Positions 1 to 11,189 of a stretch of 64,000 nt of DNA are shown piece by piece. Numbering within the stretch: the first letter of the stretch is position 1; every line of letters begins with the position of its first letter. Both the position numbers and the translations under genes were made by a program. The stretch is taken from assembly GCA_025200525.1 (NCBI GenBank), contig CM045770.1, positions 122,551,429-122,615,428 of the forward strand, given 5' to 3'. Origin of the DNA: Camellia lanceoleosa (Eukaryota > Streptophyta > Magnoliopsida > Ericales > Theaceae). The notes under the pieces are model-generated. The model saw only the letters and a program-made list of their open reading frames with translations. It had not been told where the DNA came from and made no database searches.

Positions 1-370
1 TCATCTCATGGGCTTATATCTCTATATCTCTTTCACTTGACTGTCATCGCACGAGTGCCTACAATTGTTACACATAATAATTTGAGTGTACATATATGTA
101 TGTATAGAGTATAATAAAATCAAATCTTAATAATCACATGAATATGTCTTTGCTTACAAACAAAATATTTCTCTACACATGACACGTGTGTACGGTGAAG
201 GACTTGTAATGTACGTTTGGGATTATAAAAAATAATGAGTCAAGTCCAGTCTGAGTTATTAGAATTTTTTTTTTGTGATTTTTTATTTTTTTTATAAAAT
301 AAAAAAATTAATATATTTGGAATAGTTTTACAGTTGAATAAATATTTGTGAGAAAGAAATAATTTATTGT
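1..370. other. AT-rich intergenic stretch
   Basis: No coding frame, terminal repeat or RNA gene could be recognised. It contains poly-T and poly-A runs around 268-305 and ends where a MITE-like element starts. Confidence 0.6.
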
Positions 371-609
371 GCCTGTTTGGCACAACTTATAATCAGCTTA
401 TTCCAGCTTTCAGTTTAATTTAAGTTATTTTGATGTGTTTGGTTTAGCTTGTAGCTTATAGCTTATAGTTTTTTGGAAGTCAATAAACATTATTCTTTGA
501 GTGGACGAGATGCTTTAAGAATAAAATGGAAATCTAAATTTGAAAGTTATAAGTATAATTTGTTTAGGCGTAAATTATAGTTAGTTTCAAATTTCTACCA
601 AACAAAGAC
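371..609. mobile_element. hAT-like MITE, copy 1
   Basis: The left end reads CCTGTTTGGCAC and the right end ACCAAACAAAGAC, which are imperfect inverted repeats. The interior (CAGCTTAATTTAAG-like, TTTTGATGTGTTTGG) resembles the element at 3784-4022, so this is one of at least two family members in the window. The flanks TTATTGTG and CTATTGATG could be a degraded 8-bp target duplication. There is no coding capacity. The superfamily call rests only on end sequence and flank length. Confidence 0.5.
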
Positions 610-936
610 TATTGATGTATATAATGTAAAATTTTGACTTTTTTAACTTTTTGAAATTTTTTTTTTTTGAGTGTAACTTTTTTTAGTTAAAAGTTAGGTA
701 ACATAGTTTATTCTTCAAAACTCAACTATGTTTTTAAATCATGATTTGGATGATGTTAATCAAACATATTTTTAAAATACAACTCAAAATTATTTTCAAA
801 ACTCCTCTCTTCTCTTTTATTATTATTATTATTATTATTCAATCAATCAATCGTTTTTTCTCTCTCATATTTTCTCTCACATTCTCTTAAATTCTATACA
901 TCAATTAATAAAAAAATAATAATAATAAAATTACAA

Positions 937-1603
937 AGGTTGTGTTTGGTTTAGTTTTAGAATTGTAATTCTCTTTCCAGAGTTGTGATTTTAGTGCGGG
1001 ATTATGAGTTGAGTTTTAAAAAGAAAAAATTTGTTTGGATATGAGTTTTAAAAAGTGTTTTGAAATGAATTTTTGAATTTTAAATTTTGAAAAGAGCGGA
1101 TTAGATCTACCTGGACCCTCCCAGACGTTCGGCCGGTTGACCGGCCTGTTGACTGGAACAGTGTAATTTTTTTTTTAATTTTTACAGTTGCAACCTGTTA
1201 TTTGAAAATATATATATATATATATTTGTTTTAGATATTTTTTAAATATAAAGATTATTTTTTTTAGATTTTTTATAAAAATAATTTGACAATCCCATGA
1301 CTAACCATCTTCAAGTTTTGAATTGAGTTTCGAGTTGTGTGTTTGGTTATGAGTTTTGAAATTAATTTTTGAATTGGGTTTTGAGTAATTTTGAATTATG
1401 TGTTTAGTCATAAATTTTGAAAAGTGATTTAAAAACTTTGTCTTTGGAATCATGATTTCAAAAGCAAACCAAACACGGTCAAATTATTCCAAAACTATTT
1501 TCAAACAAATTTTCTCTTTTCAAATCATGATTTAAAAACCTTAAACTCAAAATATAACTCCACGCTCAAATCATAATTCTAAAACTAAACGAAACTGACC
1601 CTT
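937..1603. mobile_element. Non-autonomous element with ~35-bp inverted ends
   Basis: The left end (from about 937, GTTGTGTTTGGTTTAG then TTTTAGAATTGTAATT) matches the reverse complement of the right end (to about 1603) over roughly 35 bp with a few mismatches. The interior has repeated AT-rich phrases such as GAGTTTTAAAAAG, and a GC-rich insert at about 1105-1150 with the palindromic motif CCGGTTGACCGG. No target duplication was identified and no protein is encoded. The family is unknown. Confidence 0.45.
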
Positions 1604-2154
1604 AGTTTTGCAAACGAGGTAAGAGTATTTGAAAAATACTCGACACCACAAAATATTATAATTTACATATGATACATAATTTTTTAAGAGTATTTATTGT
1701 AGAATATCTCGTACAAAAATAGAAATCATATCACCTTTGGTTGTTTTAAAAAATAATATTTTAATTAAAATGTTATGGTGATTCATAGTTTAAAAATTTT
1801 CTCTTGATGATTTTTTTATAAGAAATTCTAGTAAAATTTGACTTATAATGAAATATATATATATATATACCCTTTAAAATTAACAACAGTAAAATATTGG
1901 ATCATGGAGCAAATTCATTGTATATTGTTATGTATATTTAAGAGTTCACATAGGTGTGAAAGAGTTTAGAATGTATAAGGTAATTAAATTTGATTGATGT
2001 ATTTCAAATTTATGTTAGGCTTGCCTGCTAGTTTAGAATATTTCATACTTTAATAGTTGTACCAAAAAATAACCCTGTTTTGGATTATATTAAGAATTCT
2101 GTAAAACTTATTTGTAATAAGAATAAAATAATAACTTATTTTTACATTTTCCTA
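1604..2154. other. AT-rich intergenic stretch
   Basis: AT-rich, with a short TA microsatellite at about 1853-1869. No feature is recognised. Short open frames here have no recognisable domain. Confidence 0.55.
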
Positions 2155-2560
2155 AAAGTAGGGCCAGGTTTTGTGGACTGGAGAGTGTTGTTGGGCCCGT
2201 GGAGGCCCACCGCGGCTCCTCATTTGGATAATTCAAACCGTTCAATGTGTAAAACTCGTCGATTACTATATATTTGTAAAAAATCACATTGATCAGATAT
2301 CAATAGTTACGTGATCAAATTAGTTTTGTATAAAAAAAATGGACGGTGGAAAAAAATAAACGGTTGACAAAAAACTAATCCGATGAGATAGCTATTGATA
2401 TCCGATTAATGTGATTTTTTACAGGCATATAATACTCGACAAGTTCTACATATTAAACGGTTTGAATTATTAAAACGGGACCGGTAGTAGGTCCTCACAG
2501 ACCCAACAGTACCCACCAATCTAATTTGGGACTGGAGGGAACCACTGCCTAAAAAGTATT
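2155..2560. repeat. Foldback (long inverted repeat) element
   Basis: Two arms of about 165-200 bp lie in inverted orientation around a short A-rich loop (about 2325-2365). Matching landmarks are AATTCAAACCGTT (2228) against the complement of AACGGTTTGAATT (2456), and AAAAAATCACATT (2278) against AATGTGATTTTTT (2409). The outer parts, GTTGGGCCCGTGG in the left arm and the complement of CACAGACCCAACAG in the right, also pair less perfectly. The opposite-strand open frames in the two arms share the same C-terminal residues (CKKSH), as expected from arm symmetry. It is not a gene. A transcript across it would form a long hairpin. Confidence 0.65.
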
Positions 2561-2565
2561 GGAGG

Positions 2566-3128
2566 GGTAAGAAACTACCTACCAGTCTCATTCAGCTCTG
2601 ATCAACCCAGCAGAATCAAGTAATATAACGGCTACTCAATCCCATTTATTAAAAAAATAAAAATAAATAAATAAACAACAACAACAAAAAATGTAGAGGT
2701 TTTAGTTCAGGTTTAGCTTAATTCTCAACAAATACACTGGTTAGTGTTTACTGTTTACTACTATTGCTTTGAGTTGAGACCTAGTGTATACCAACACTAG
2801 AGAAAGGCTTAAAGTTAAATCCATACAATGGACAAATAATTAAAGCCCATTTATTAGTTTTGGCATGCTATTAGAATTGTAAACGGCTTGATTTGATAAA
2901 TTAAAACCAATCACATGCAAAGGTTTGTTTTTGTCGGTTTTTTTAATGAGGCTTCAAGGAATTTTAGAGAAATTTGTAAAATTTTACATAAAAAACAAAT
3001 AAGAGAAATGACAAAGGTTGCACTATAAATGCCTCACAAAATGCGTATTATTTGTGATTTATATTCTAATGCTCAAAGAATCAGAATTTAAAAGTAATTA
3101 AATATAATATTTATTCGATATCAGTGTA
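2566..3128. other. Unannotated intergenic stretch
   Basis: AT-rich sequence with no recognisable gene, terminal repeat or RNA. It ends at the beginning of the tandem duplication. Confidence 0.5.
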
Positions 3129-3493
3129 AATATTTCACACGACTAATATATACTATACTTTATGAAAAAGTGACTGAAAATTGAAATATGATCAACCTTG
3201 AACGATCGGTTCGATTCTATCAATTTTTCTTCCGGCCCTAGATGCAACACAATGGGAGGACCTTGATAGGGATAACACAATTGGACTTAATTATTGAAAA
3301 CTCTACAATCTAAGCAGTTCCAATGTCAAAGTCAGGAGGTGCTAGAAGATAGTAGTGTAGGCTGTGTTTTTTGTTATTTTTTAGCAACAAAAGAAAATTT
3401 ATTGATAAAGGAAGTGAAAGTACAAGGTGAGGAGGAGTCCTCTAACAAGTAAAGAAAAAAAATAAAATAAAATTGACAGACATAATAAAAATA

Positions 3494-3666
3494 GAAAAAT
3501 TCTTGAGAGCTCTAAAATAAGAGTTCTAAATCATGCACTAATGACATGGAAGTGTGTGGGGTCCAGTTTGATGTGATGTTTTAGCTTGAAAATTTTTTTT
3601 TTTTTGACATGCCAACTCATTAGAGCTCTTTTAGAGCTCTACTTTTAGAGGTCTATAGCATTGTTG
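3494..3666. mobile_element. Mutator-like MITE, 173 bp, 9-bp TSD
   Basis: It is flanked by the perfect 9-bp duplication ATAAAAATA (3485-3493 and 3667-3675). The corresponding place in the second duplication copy (4681-4689) has a single ATAAAAATA, a true empty site. The terminal 35 bp on each side pair as ungapped inverted repeats with scattered mismatches; the shared core is CTCTAAAA followed by AGAG. A 9-bp TSD is the hallmark of Mutator-like elements. There is no coding sequence, so it is non-autonomous. Confidence 0.88.
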
Positions 3667-3783
3667 ATAAAAATAATAAATTAAGCTTCACAAATAACTA
3701 TTCAATTATTGGAAATCAAAAAACATAAGATCAAAACGAAGCCAAATAGCAAGCCCTATCCCATTAATGAATCCAAGCAGTAG

Positions 3784-4022
3784 CCCTGTTTGGTACAGCT
3801 TAATTTTAACTTTCAGCTTAATTTAAGCTATTTTGATGTGTTTGGTTTAACTTAACAATACAACTTATAACTTTTTGTAAGTCAGAAATCAACTTATTCT
3901 TTGAGTGGGGCAGGAGAAACTTAATTTATAAGTCAGAAATCAACTTATGTTCATAGTTATAAACTATAAGCTGTTAAGGTATAAACTATAAGTACTTTCC
4001 CACAACTCTACCAAACAGAGTC
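3784..4022. mobile_element. hAT-like MITE, copy 2
   Basis: The left end CCCTGTTTGGTACAG pairs with the right end CTCTACCAAACAGAG. The interior is similar to the element at 371-609. The second duplication copy lacks it: the sequence around 4790-4806 runs uninterrupted. No clean 8-bp duplication remains, because the flanks AGCAGTAG and ATTGCCTA do not match, so one side was probably altered. Presence or absence between near-identical duplicates supports mobility. Confidence 0.7.
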
Positions 4023-4307
4023 ATTGCCTATTATCATGTAAGTTAAGTAAACAGATGCACCACTTAGACTCCCCAAAATGGTATTTGAGGCTAAGTTTGG
4101 ATCACAAACTTGTCCAGAGAAGAGAAAATTAGGTGATTAAACAGAAAAAAATGATTTTTTTGGGACTAATATATAATTATTTTCTTCTCATTTTTTTGAT
4201 ACATCAAACACCGTAGTTAAGAGAGATAGAGTCTTGCCTCTTTGGCAAGATTTGGTCCAAGAAACTTGGGCTACCTAGTGAGGTATATGAGTTCTGATCA
4301 AGAAAGT

Positions 4308-5080
4308 GTATTTAACACAACTAATACATACTATACTTCATGAAAAAGTGACCGAAAATTGAAATTTGATCAACCTTGAACGATCGGTTCAATTCTCTCA
4401 ATTTTTCTTCCGGCCCTAGATGCAACACAATGGGAGGACCTTGATAGGGATAACACAATTGGGCTTAATTATTGAAAACTCTACAATCTAGGACAGCAGT
4501 TGAACCCAAGCAGTTCCAATGTCAAAGTCAGGAGGTGCTAGAAGATAGTAGTGTAGGTTGTGTTTTTTGTTATTTTTTAGCAACAAAAGAAAATTTATTG
4601 ATAAAGGAAGTGAAAGTACAAGGTGAGGAGGAGTCCTCTAACAAGTAAAGAAAAAAAATAAAATAAAATTGACAGACATAATAAAAATAATAAATTAAGC
4701 GTCACAAATAACTCTTCAATTATTGGAAATCAAAAAACATAAGATCAAAACGAAGCCAAATAGCAAGCCCTATCCCATTAATGAATCCAAGCAGTGTAGA
4801 TTGTCTATTATCATGTAAGTTAAGTAAACAGATGCACCACATAGACTCCCCAAATTGGTATTTGAGGCTAAGTTTGGATCACAAACTTGTCCAGAGAAAA
4901 GAAAATTAGGTAATTAAACAGAAAAAAATTGATTTTTTTGGGACTAATAAACAATCATTTTCTTCTCATTTTTTTGATACATCAAACACCGTAGTTAAGA
5001 GAGATAGAGTCTTGCCTCTTTGGCAAGATTTGGTCCAAGAAACTTGGGCTACCTAGTGAGGTATATGAGTTCTGATCAAC
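4308..5080. repeat. Segmental tandem duplication, copy 2 (empty sites)
   Basis: Second copy of the 3129-4300 block without the two MITEs. It ends at the same phrase GTTCTGATCAA. The length difference between copies is explained by the 173-bp MITE plus its 9-bp TSD, the 239-bp MITE, and an 18-bp segment present only here. No coding content was seen. Confidence 0.85.
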
Positions 5081-5904
5081 TGTCAACTGAGTTAGTCCCA
5101 ATTCGATTCCTTACTATTTTTTAACCTGACCAGAAAAATAATTGTTACTTTTACTTTATTTTCTCCAACATATAGTTAATGGGACTTACCAACACAATAC
5201 ACTGTTGGATCACGAAACAGACACCTCCAGAGAACAGACCTTTGCTTCAAGTAACAACATGGACAGTTGGCACAAGCAAGCAGGGAAAGCAGAAAAAAAA
5301 ATGTTCATATCCCACACCCAAACAAAGCTGAACATAGAGTTTTTTTGGCAAGTAATTCATTGAGAGCAAACAAGAACAATACAAGGGTAAGGATAAGCAA
5401 ACTTCCAAATATGAGGTAATAAGCAACAGAGAGGAATACAACAAAAAAAAGTGCAATCACAAGCAGCTGTATCTGTATTAGCAGCAACAGCCAAAGCTGA
5501 CCAAGCAAACTCCACAAGATCACGGGGTCAAAAAAGCAGGACCACCTGAAATTTGTGGTACTATCTGGAAAGATGGAAGCTTTTCAGATGAGAGGACATG
5601 AAATCAATGTCCCTCACATAGTGCCAAAAACATTGGAAAATAACACTTTTACAACCTCTACCAAGTGTTTAAACCCTTAATTTTGAACGATAGGTGCTCT
5701 TATTTTCACTATAAGTTTTTTATGCTTGCATAGAACCAACTCCCAAAAAAATCGGCATTTGTCCAAACACAGTGGAGGGATCTTGAAGGATGAAAGCTAA
5801 ATAACCTACGCTGCTATTCCCCACCAAAAGTAGGATAGCGATTTGTGGAGTGACAAGAAAAAGAAAGGGTAAAAGAGAACGAATCCACAAATCAAAAATC
5901 CAAA

Positions 5905-6090
5905 CACAACATATTTCAATTCTCTCATGAAAACTAAGTGGTTTCCAGGGGATGGCGAAGCAGACAGGACTGCTTCCCAAACAGCAGATCGAGGATGCAA
6001 TGAGAAAGCCCCAGTAAAAATCTCAGAAGACCTCAGAGGTTCCCCATTTGAACATTCAGAGAGAGCTTCTTCCAATAGCCTTATTGTAGC
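5905..6090 (-). other. Candidate internal exon, unknown gene
   Basis: On the minus strand an ATTTAG acceptor at 6091 is followed by about 60 open codons of balanced composition, including LLEEALSECSNGEPLRSSE and then SAVWEAVLSASPSPGN. After them the frame enters a hydrophobic, AT-rich stretch that looks like intron. The boundaries follow splice-like signals only. I do not recognise the protein. It might belong to the same gene as the candidate exon at 12,259-12,435, but chance is a real alternative. Confidence 0.22.
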
Positions 6091-6505
6091 CTAAATAGTA
6101 TAACCACTAAGATATCATTTACGTTATGTCAGTATGACAAAAATGGCAGCCTATCATTTCCATGTGAATTGAGTTATATGCCCCAAATTTTCACCAATTA
6201 CAAAATTTAAACCTTTCTGAAAATGATTACTAAGCAATAGTCATCAAATAGTCATGACAACATTGCATGAAAACAGTTATAACAGTTACTCAGGTAAAAA
6301 TTGTTTCAGCTAGACATGTATAACTATCATGTTCCCCCCAACTGAAAGATATAATATGAGCTACAAAATTCAAAAGGTGAACAAACAAAGGCTTCATTTT
6401 CCTACATCTTCATATATTAGTGTCATTCTGTGATCAACAAACACAAGCTATTCACGCTAACCAAAGATCCTGTTATCTCCTAGCTCTTAACATGGGGAGA
6501 TCCAT

Positions 6506-6562
6506 TTAGGTTGATTCAGATCCCTTTGCCAAAGTAACCCGGCGTTCTAGACAGCGTTCTCT
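6506..6562 (-). other. Candidate terminal exon, unknown gene
   Basis: A CATTCAG acceptor on the minus strand at 6563 is followed by a short open stretch (CLERRVTLAKGSEST) and a TAA at 6506-6508. The evidence is only splice-like context and codon-like composition. Its place upstream (in minus-strand order) of the 5,905-6,090 candidate makes a single simple gene model awkward. Confidence 0.15.
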
Positions 6563-7247
6563 CTGAATGAATCCAGTATAAAAAATTAGCATGAAAAATT
6601 ATAAATAAATTACCTAACAGACATATCAACCAATGGACAGGTAAACATGGATTCCCATTAAATTCGAATGAAAAAGGAAGCTTGAGTTAGCTTCAAATAA
6701 GTTGCTTCGCATAGTTACCAAAAAAATCTCGCTTCACATAAAAATGATATAGTTTAATAAATAGAAAAGAAGGGATTTTTAAAAAAATGAAAAATAAAAC
6801 GATGGAAACAATGAAATGTTATAGGGTATTCAGTGACTTCATGGAGCCCTAGAAGCATGAATAGCAGTATTCATTAGTTCTGCACACCTTACAACAAGAT
6901 TAGAGAAAGGAAATAAAACGCCAAAAGCAACAAATTACAATGATCCAGATTCCAGAAATCACAAACCCCTAGTCCAAACCAACAATCTGGTAGCACGGTT
7001 CCCACCAAAAAGCGAAGTTCTAATTATTTGTAGTGGGAATACAAGCTCAAAATAGAGTACTATGATTAATACTTTTTTTTTTTTTCCATTTCTTTTTTTA
7101 TTATAAAAAAAGGTAGAAAGGAAGTGCTATCATTCAAGGAACAACAGCATTTCAACAGCATTAAGGAAAGAACAAGGTGGGTGGAATAATGTATGACTAT
7201 TTTTCTTGCACCAGAATAAATATATTTTCTAGACATAAATTGGAAAA

Positions 7248-7290
7248 AAGCGCGCGCACACGCACACGCACACACACACACATATATATC
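7248..7290. repeat. CA/CG microsatellite
   Basis: An alternating purine-pyrimidine run (GCGCGCGCACACGC then CACACACACATATATA). It has Z-DNA-forming character but no sign of function. Confidence 0.8.
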
Positions 7291-8649
7291 CTTCAACCTA
7301 TAAATCTTGGCAATTGAAAACTTAACCCAAAGAGGTAAACTGTTCCCTAAATCAGCACTCTATGTGCAAAGAGGCACAGTAGTAAGTAGACCATCTTCCA
7401 ATGCAGAGTGGCAGTGGATGCATGATTGTAATTGTTGTTTCTATTCAAGGTGAGGGGCCATAGAATTAGAGGCCCTTAGATGGTAAAAACACATTATATG
7501 TCTAATGTGGTGTGCTTGGATTGGAGATCCATTGCTCCATACTTTTTTTGACATTGTAGATAATTTGAATACCTTAGCTAGCTGTAGATGAATATCTTCT
7601 ATATGTCAACTGTACTTGACTTAGGAGCCCTTTTGGTTCTTTCCAATGCAATTACTTACAAAGCATGAAGTATTTTGTTGGCCCAAAAAAGTAAAGATAG
7701 GAAACATACCCTTCTCTCCCAGTATGGAAGAAAGCAGACAAAATCATAGACTGGAGTAATGGTTGATACCAAAATAACATTGAGACCAGTAAACAACAAG
7801 AGTGCTGTCATAGGCCGGGTTCTATGTGGCATCCTTCTTTAAATTTAAGCTTCTTTCCTTGAAATTACATTCCATAATAGATATATTAGTCAGCATAAGA
7901 ATATACATTTATACAGAACAAAATTGTAGATATAAATGAATTTTGAATTTATTTAAGGAAAATGAAGAACAAAATAGAAACTGATGGATGTGTCCATAAT
8001 TCAAAAGTAAATCTAAATATTTTGGACACTTATTCCAACATATCACAAATGCTCAAAAACACATCCTAAAGTTCATAGTATTTCTTCTTATTATTATTTT
8101 AAATGTGACATTACGCACATGAAACCACAAGTCAAGCATGCAATGGTCACATTTCTTTATAAAACAAGATCAAATTCTAAAGTAAAAAATATAATAAGAC
8201 AACGGTAGTAATGTACATGCTACAATAATCCTAAGGAACTTATAAAGCTTCATCTTCCACGTTATGAAAATTTGAATATACAATATAGTATACTAAGTTA
8301 TTAACAAGTATTATTTGTATACATGTAAGAATTATTCCAATATAATGTTGTGCTCTTGGTGCTTTTGTGGCCTACTTTTTTAGGGATTTTCATGTTTGTA
8401 CCTCCATGCCATATCACATCTATGTTCAGTATTTGTTTTTCTGTGCTCACTTGGCTCAAACTTATGCAATTTAAGACACCTTTAGTGAAGTTTCTACCAC
8501 CAATGGGCAACTCACAACAAGTTCTTATAATGCCTGAGGCCCAACCCCAAGTTACTTTCGTGAGCATAGTGCTAAATGACACCAATATTGATGGATTTTA
8601 CTATCTAAAAGCCCCATCATCCTCTCCACAAAAATAAAAAAATAAATAC

Positions 8650-9044
8650 AAAAACTCTAAAAGCATTCCAAATCCATTTCCCTTGACAACCAAACTAAGT
8701 CTTGTGTTCTAATCAAGTGGGTTGACTACATGAATATTGATTTGCCATTATGCTCTTTCAAGAGCTATATGCTTAGTCAAATTAACCAAATTCATATCTT
8801 TTTTCACTACTGCATCCCATGTCAACTTAGATCTTCCCGTCCCCCTTATATCTCTATTTATGGTGATCATATCACTCTTCTTGTTACCATTGTATTTACA
8901 GGTCTTCGTTGTACATGACCAAACCATCTTACCATGTTCTCTTTTAACTTATTTTCAATAGGTGATACTCCTATAGGTTCATGAATAAATTCATTTTTAA
9001 CTCCATCTTTCGTAGTCTTATCATACATCCATCTAAGTATTAGT
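8650..9044 (-). pseudogene. L1-type LINE ORF2 C-terminal relic, distal part
   Basis: Read on the minus strand from 9044 downward, the translation contains the plant L1 reverse-transcriptase tail: an RWMYDKTTK-like start, then ENMVRWFGHVQRRP, followed by a GRxRxxLxWxxV-like stretch broken by stops and frameshifts. The frame ends at a TAG around 8710. L1-type ORF2 normally encodes endonuclease plus RT and copies the element by target-primed reverse transcription. This fragment is dead. The upstream coding part lies at 9718-10010, separated by a solo LTR. Confidence 0.72.
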
Positions 9045-9717
9045 TGATGCAGAGAATAAGAAGCTCAAGGAATGCTAAATATTAAAGAAGCGATGATATT
9101 TGGACATTGAAATGATTTTATAGAGAAACTGGTAGAAATGTTCTATAATTATGTTTCTAGTATTATTAGAGTCTTATTTTATAATTATATTTATGTTTTT
9201 TGGGATTTTAGGCTTAGGCGTATTTTGGTGATTTGCAGAATTTCCAAATATAGGTTTTGTGGGTCGCTCATGAGTCGTCTTGTGGGTCAAGTTATTTAAT
9301 TAGTCTTTGTTTTTGTTTCTTATCTAGTCTTAAATTAGTTTTGGAAGTTAAAGATATTATAATAGATTTTTTTTTTTTATAGTTGTAGTTGGTTTAGGAA
9401 GTCTTCTAATTCTATATAAAGCCATGTAATACTTATAATTTGATAGAGTTGGTATTTTAGAAAATTTTAGAGCTCTCAAAGCTTCTTTATGGATTGTGTG
9501 ATGCAATCAAACCCTAGATGTGATGCCTAAGGGATTCTAGGAGTGATTCTTATATCTTTCTCCTTCTCCTTCTTTCCCTCTTTTATTTTCTGCACTTTTA
9601 ACAGCCCAAAAAACTTTTCACGAATCCACTGTTCACAGCCTCATAACAGCTCCTAAAACAGTGTTAAAGAAGCCCCAAAAGCCCACTGTTGTGGCTGTCC
9701 CTAATTATCCTACATCA
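9045..9717 (+). mobile_element. Solo LTR (673 bp) inserted in the LINE relic
   Basis: It starts TGATGCAG and ends CTACATCA, short inverted ends of the TG...CA type. A TATA box (CTATATAAAG) sits at 9412-9421, followed by a CT-rich leader (about 9555-9595) expected of an LTR U3-R-U5. The LINE coding frame is interrupted exactly here and resumes on the other side. The flanks TTAGT and TTATC are at best a decayed 5-bp duplication. No internal retrotransposon genes exist, so it is a solo LTR, probably copia-like. Confidence 0.7.
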
Positions 9718-10010
9718 TTATCATATCTGCTACACTCCTTCTATGCACAAGTTATTTCTTAGTCGCTCAACACTATGTCCCGTAAAGCATTGATGTGCCC
9801 CATAAAGCATTGATGGCCTCGATCAATCTTATGGTTTTCAATCTTCATTTCTTATTAATAATCGAACCTAAGTAACGAAAATGTTCGCTATTTTTAGTTT
9901 TCAATCTTCAGTTCTCCATTTCACTTTTATTGTTGCTAAAGTGACATTCCTTTACCTTCTATCAAGAGGAAAAAACCATCTAATCTTAGGGGCACATATA
10001 AGCCACATAA
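9718..10010 (-). pseudogene. L1-type LINE ORF2 relic, proximal part
   Basis: The minus-strand translation in shifting frames contains an FRYLGSIINK-like motif followed by SMLYGT-like and RRSVADM-like stretches. These match in order the plant L1 reverse-transcriptase C-terminal region that precedes the RWFGHVQRRP tail at 8650-9044. Several frameshifts and stops are present. No LINE sequence was recognised beyond about 10,010, so the element is 5'-truncated, as is usual for LINEs. Confidence 0.62.
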
Positions 10011-11119
10011 ATATTCCAATTTGCCTCCCAATCTAGCATTGCTTTATTTTTATTTTTTTTAGAACTAATCTAGCATTGTTTATTTCTAAATCTTTAAGCA
10101 TCCTAACATACTTTGAAGGTAGAGGGAAGAAAATTCCAAGACAACTGAATGAAACTATTTTATGTCAATGCCACATATGTGCAAGAACGATGAGTCAATG
10201 ACAACCATTGTATAATGGAAAACATAAAATTGCAAGACTTCCAAATTTCCAATAAGCCAAGTTTAACATCTAAAAGTACAAATCCATATGATTGCTCAAT
10301 GTTTACTGCTAAAATAGCACATGGTCTTCTAAGATGGCAGATAGTGCCTCAATCCTATATCTCAAGGCTCAAACTTTGGTCACCTCAAGGCATGTGGTTC
10401 CATGCCATGTGCTGCCTCATCTATTATCATCACGAGGCACTAAGCTTCTCCAGTTCTCCTCAAAAGGCCACCGAAAAACTGATAAAAGGTGCATGAGCCC
10501 CCTTTATGTGAGCCTCATACAAGAAAATTTTCATTATGAAACAAAAGCAAATAATAGATTATTTTGGATCATTAATTTGAAGTCATTCTTAGCTATGTTA
10601 TCAGTTCAGTTGCATGCTCCTATATAATTGCCCTTACATTTTATTCTAACATGAAACTAAATCCCTTCAGTCTTCATTAGCACACAGCATCCCTACCCCT
10701 CCTTATGAACCAAAACCCCTTTGTCTGCTTGCTGAGATAACATACAGAAAACTAGATAGATAAATACTTACCATCAGTATAAAACTTTTGAACAAACACA
10801 TTCATGATTTGGAACGAAATCTCTCATTCAAAGATAACATACTCAATCTAATTCAACTTCTCAGCTTCGTTGAGTTTAGTTTTTTTTACAATCCAAAAGA
10901 AACCCATAAGATTCAATATTTTTGTTTTCCTAGTAGTTTGTACTCTCAATAACCAACAGGGTGAAATCAAAATCCTACGAATCTACAATAGTTTCAAGAT
11001 TTCTAAATTCCAACAAAAACTATTCAATTCCTTGAACTTAGAAGTCTTTACTGATTTGTGTCCCAAATATATTTCAATTGAATTGATCATCATAATACAT
11101 TTTTAAGATAAAATAAAAA
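10011..11119. other. Unrecognised sequence
   Basis: No recognisable gene or mobile element. Overlapping open frames of under 100 codons at about 10,215-10,630 lack known motifs and sit in several frames at once, so I treat them as chance. Confidence 0.45.
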
Positions 11120-11189
11120 TGGGGGCCTATGGTTCAATTGTTAAAATGAGGCCCAATAACCTTGAGGTTCTGGATTCAAATATGAGGAC
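11120..11189 (+). repeat. Possible tRNA-derived SINE head
   Basis: A GGGGGCCTATGGTTCAATTG start followed about 35 bp later by CTTGAGGTTCTGGATTCAAA resembles the A-box and B-box arrangement of plant tRNA-derived SINEs. The hAT element at 11,190 interrupts it, and the sequence after that element continues without a clear SINE tail. The call is weak. Confidence 0.28.

Larger units (their letters stand above)
3129..4300. repeat. Segmental tandem duplication, copy 1 (carries two MITEs)
   Basis: The stretch from about 3129 (ACTATACTTTATG region) to GTTCTGATCA at 4300 is repeated almost unchanged at 4308-5080. Copy 1 differs by an inserted Mutator-like MITE (3494-3666), an inserted hAT-like MITE (3784-4022) and loss of an 18-bp segment that copy 2 keeps at about 4488-4505. 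The rest is near-identical and non-coding. The duplication predates both insertions. Confidence 0.85.
5081..8649. other. Largely unrecognised sequence
   Basis: Apart from two weak candidate exons on the minus strand (listed separately) and a CA/CG-rich microsatellite at about 7248-7290, I could not identify genes or mobile elements here. Open frames are short and lack known motifs. The base composition is slightly less AT-rich than the flanks, so it could be introns and flanks of a host gene, but nothing proves that. Confidence 0.4.

Noticed and set aside
5142..5523. Hydrophobic overlapping minus-strand frames resembling membrane peptides
   Set aside because: Low-complexity leucine/phenylalanine-rich readings of AT-rich DNA, with no start context, splice signals or known motif.
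8301..8961. Frames of 60-95 codons on both strands
   Set aside because: The right half is antisense to the LINE relic. The left half has no recognisable domain, and frames overlap on both strands.
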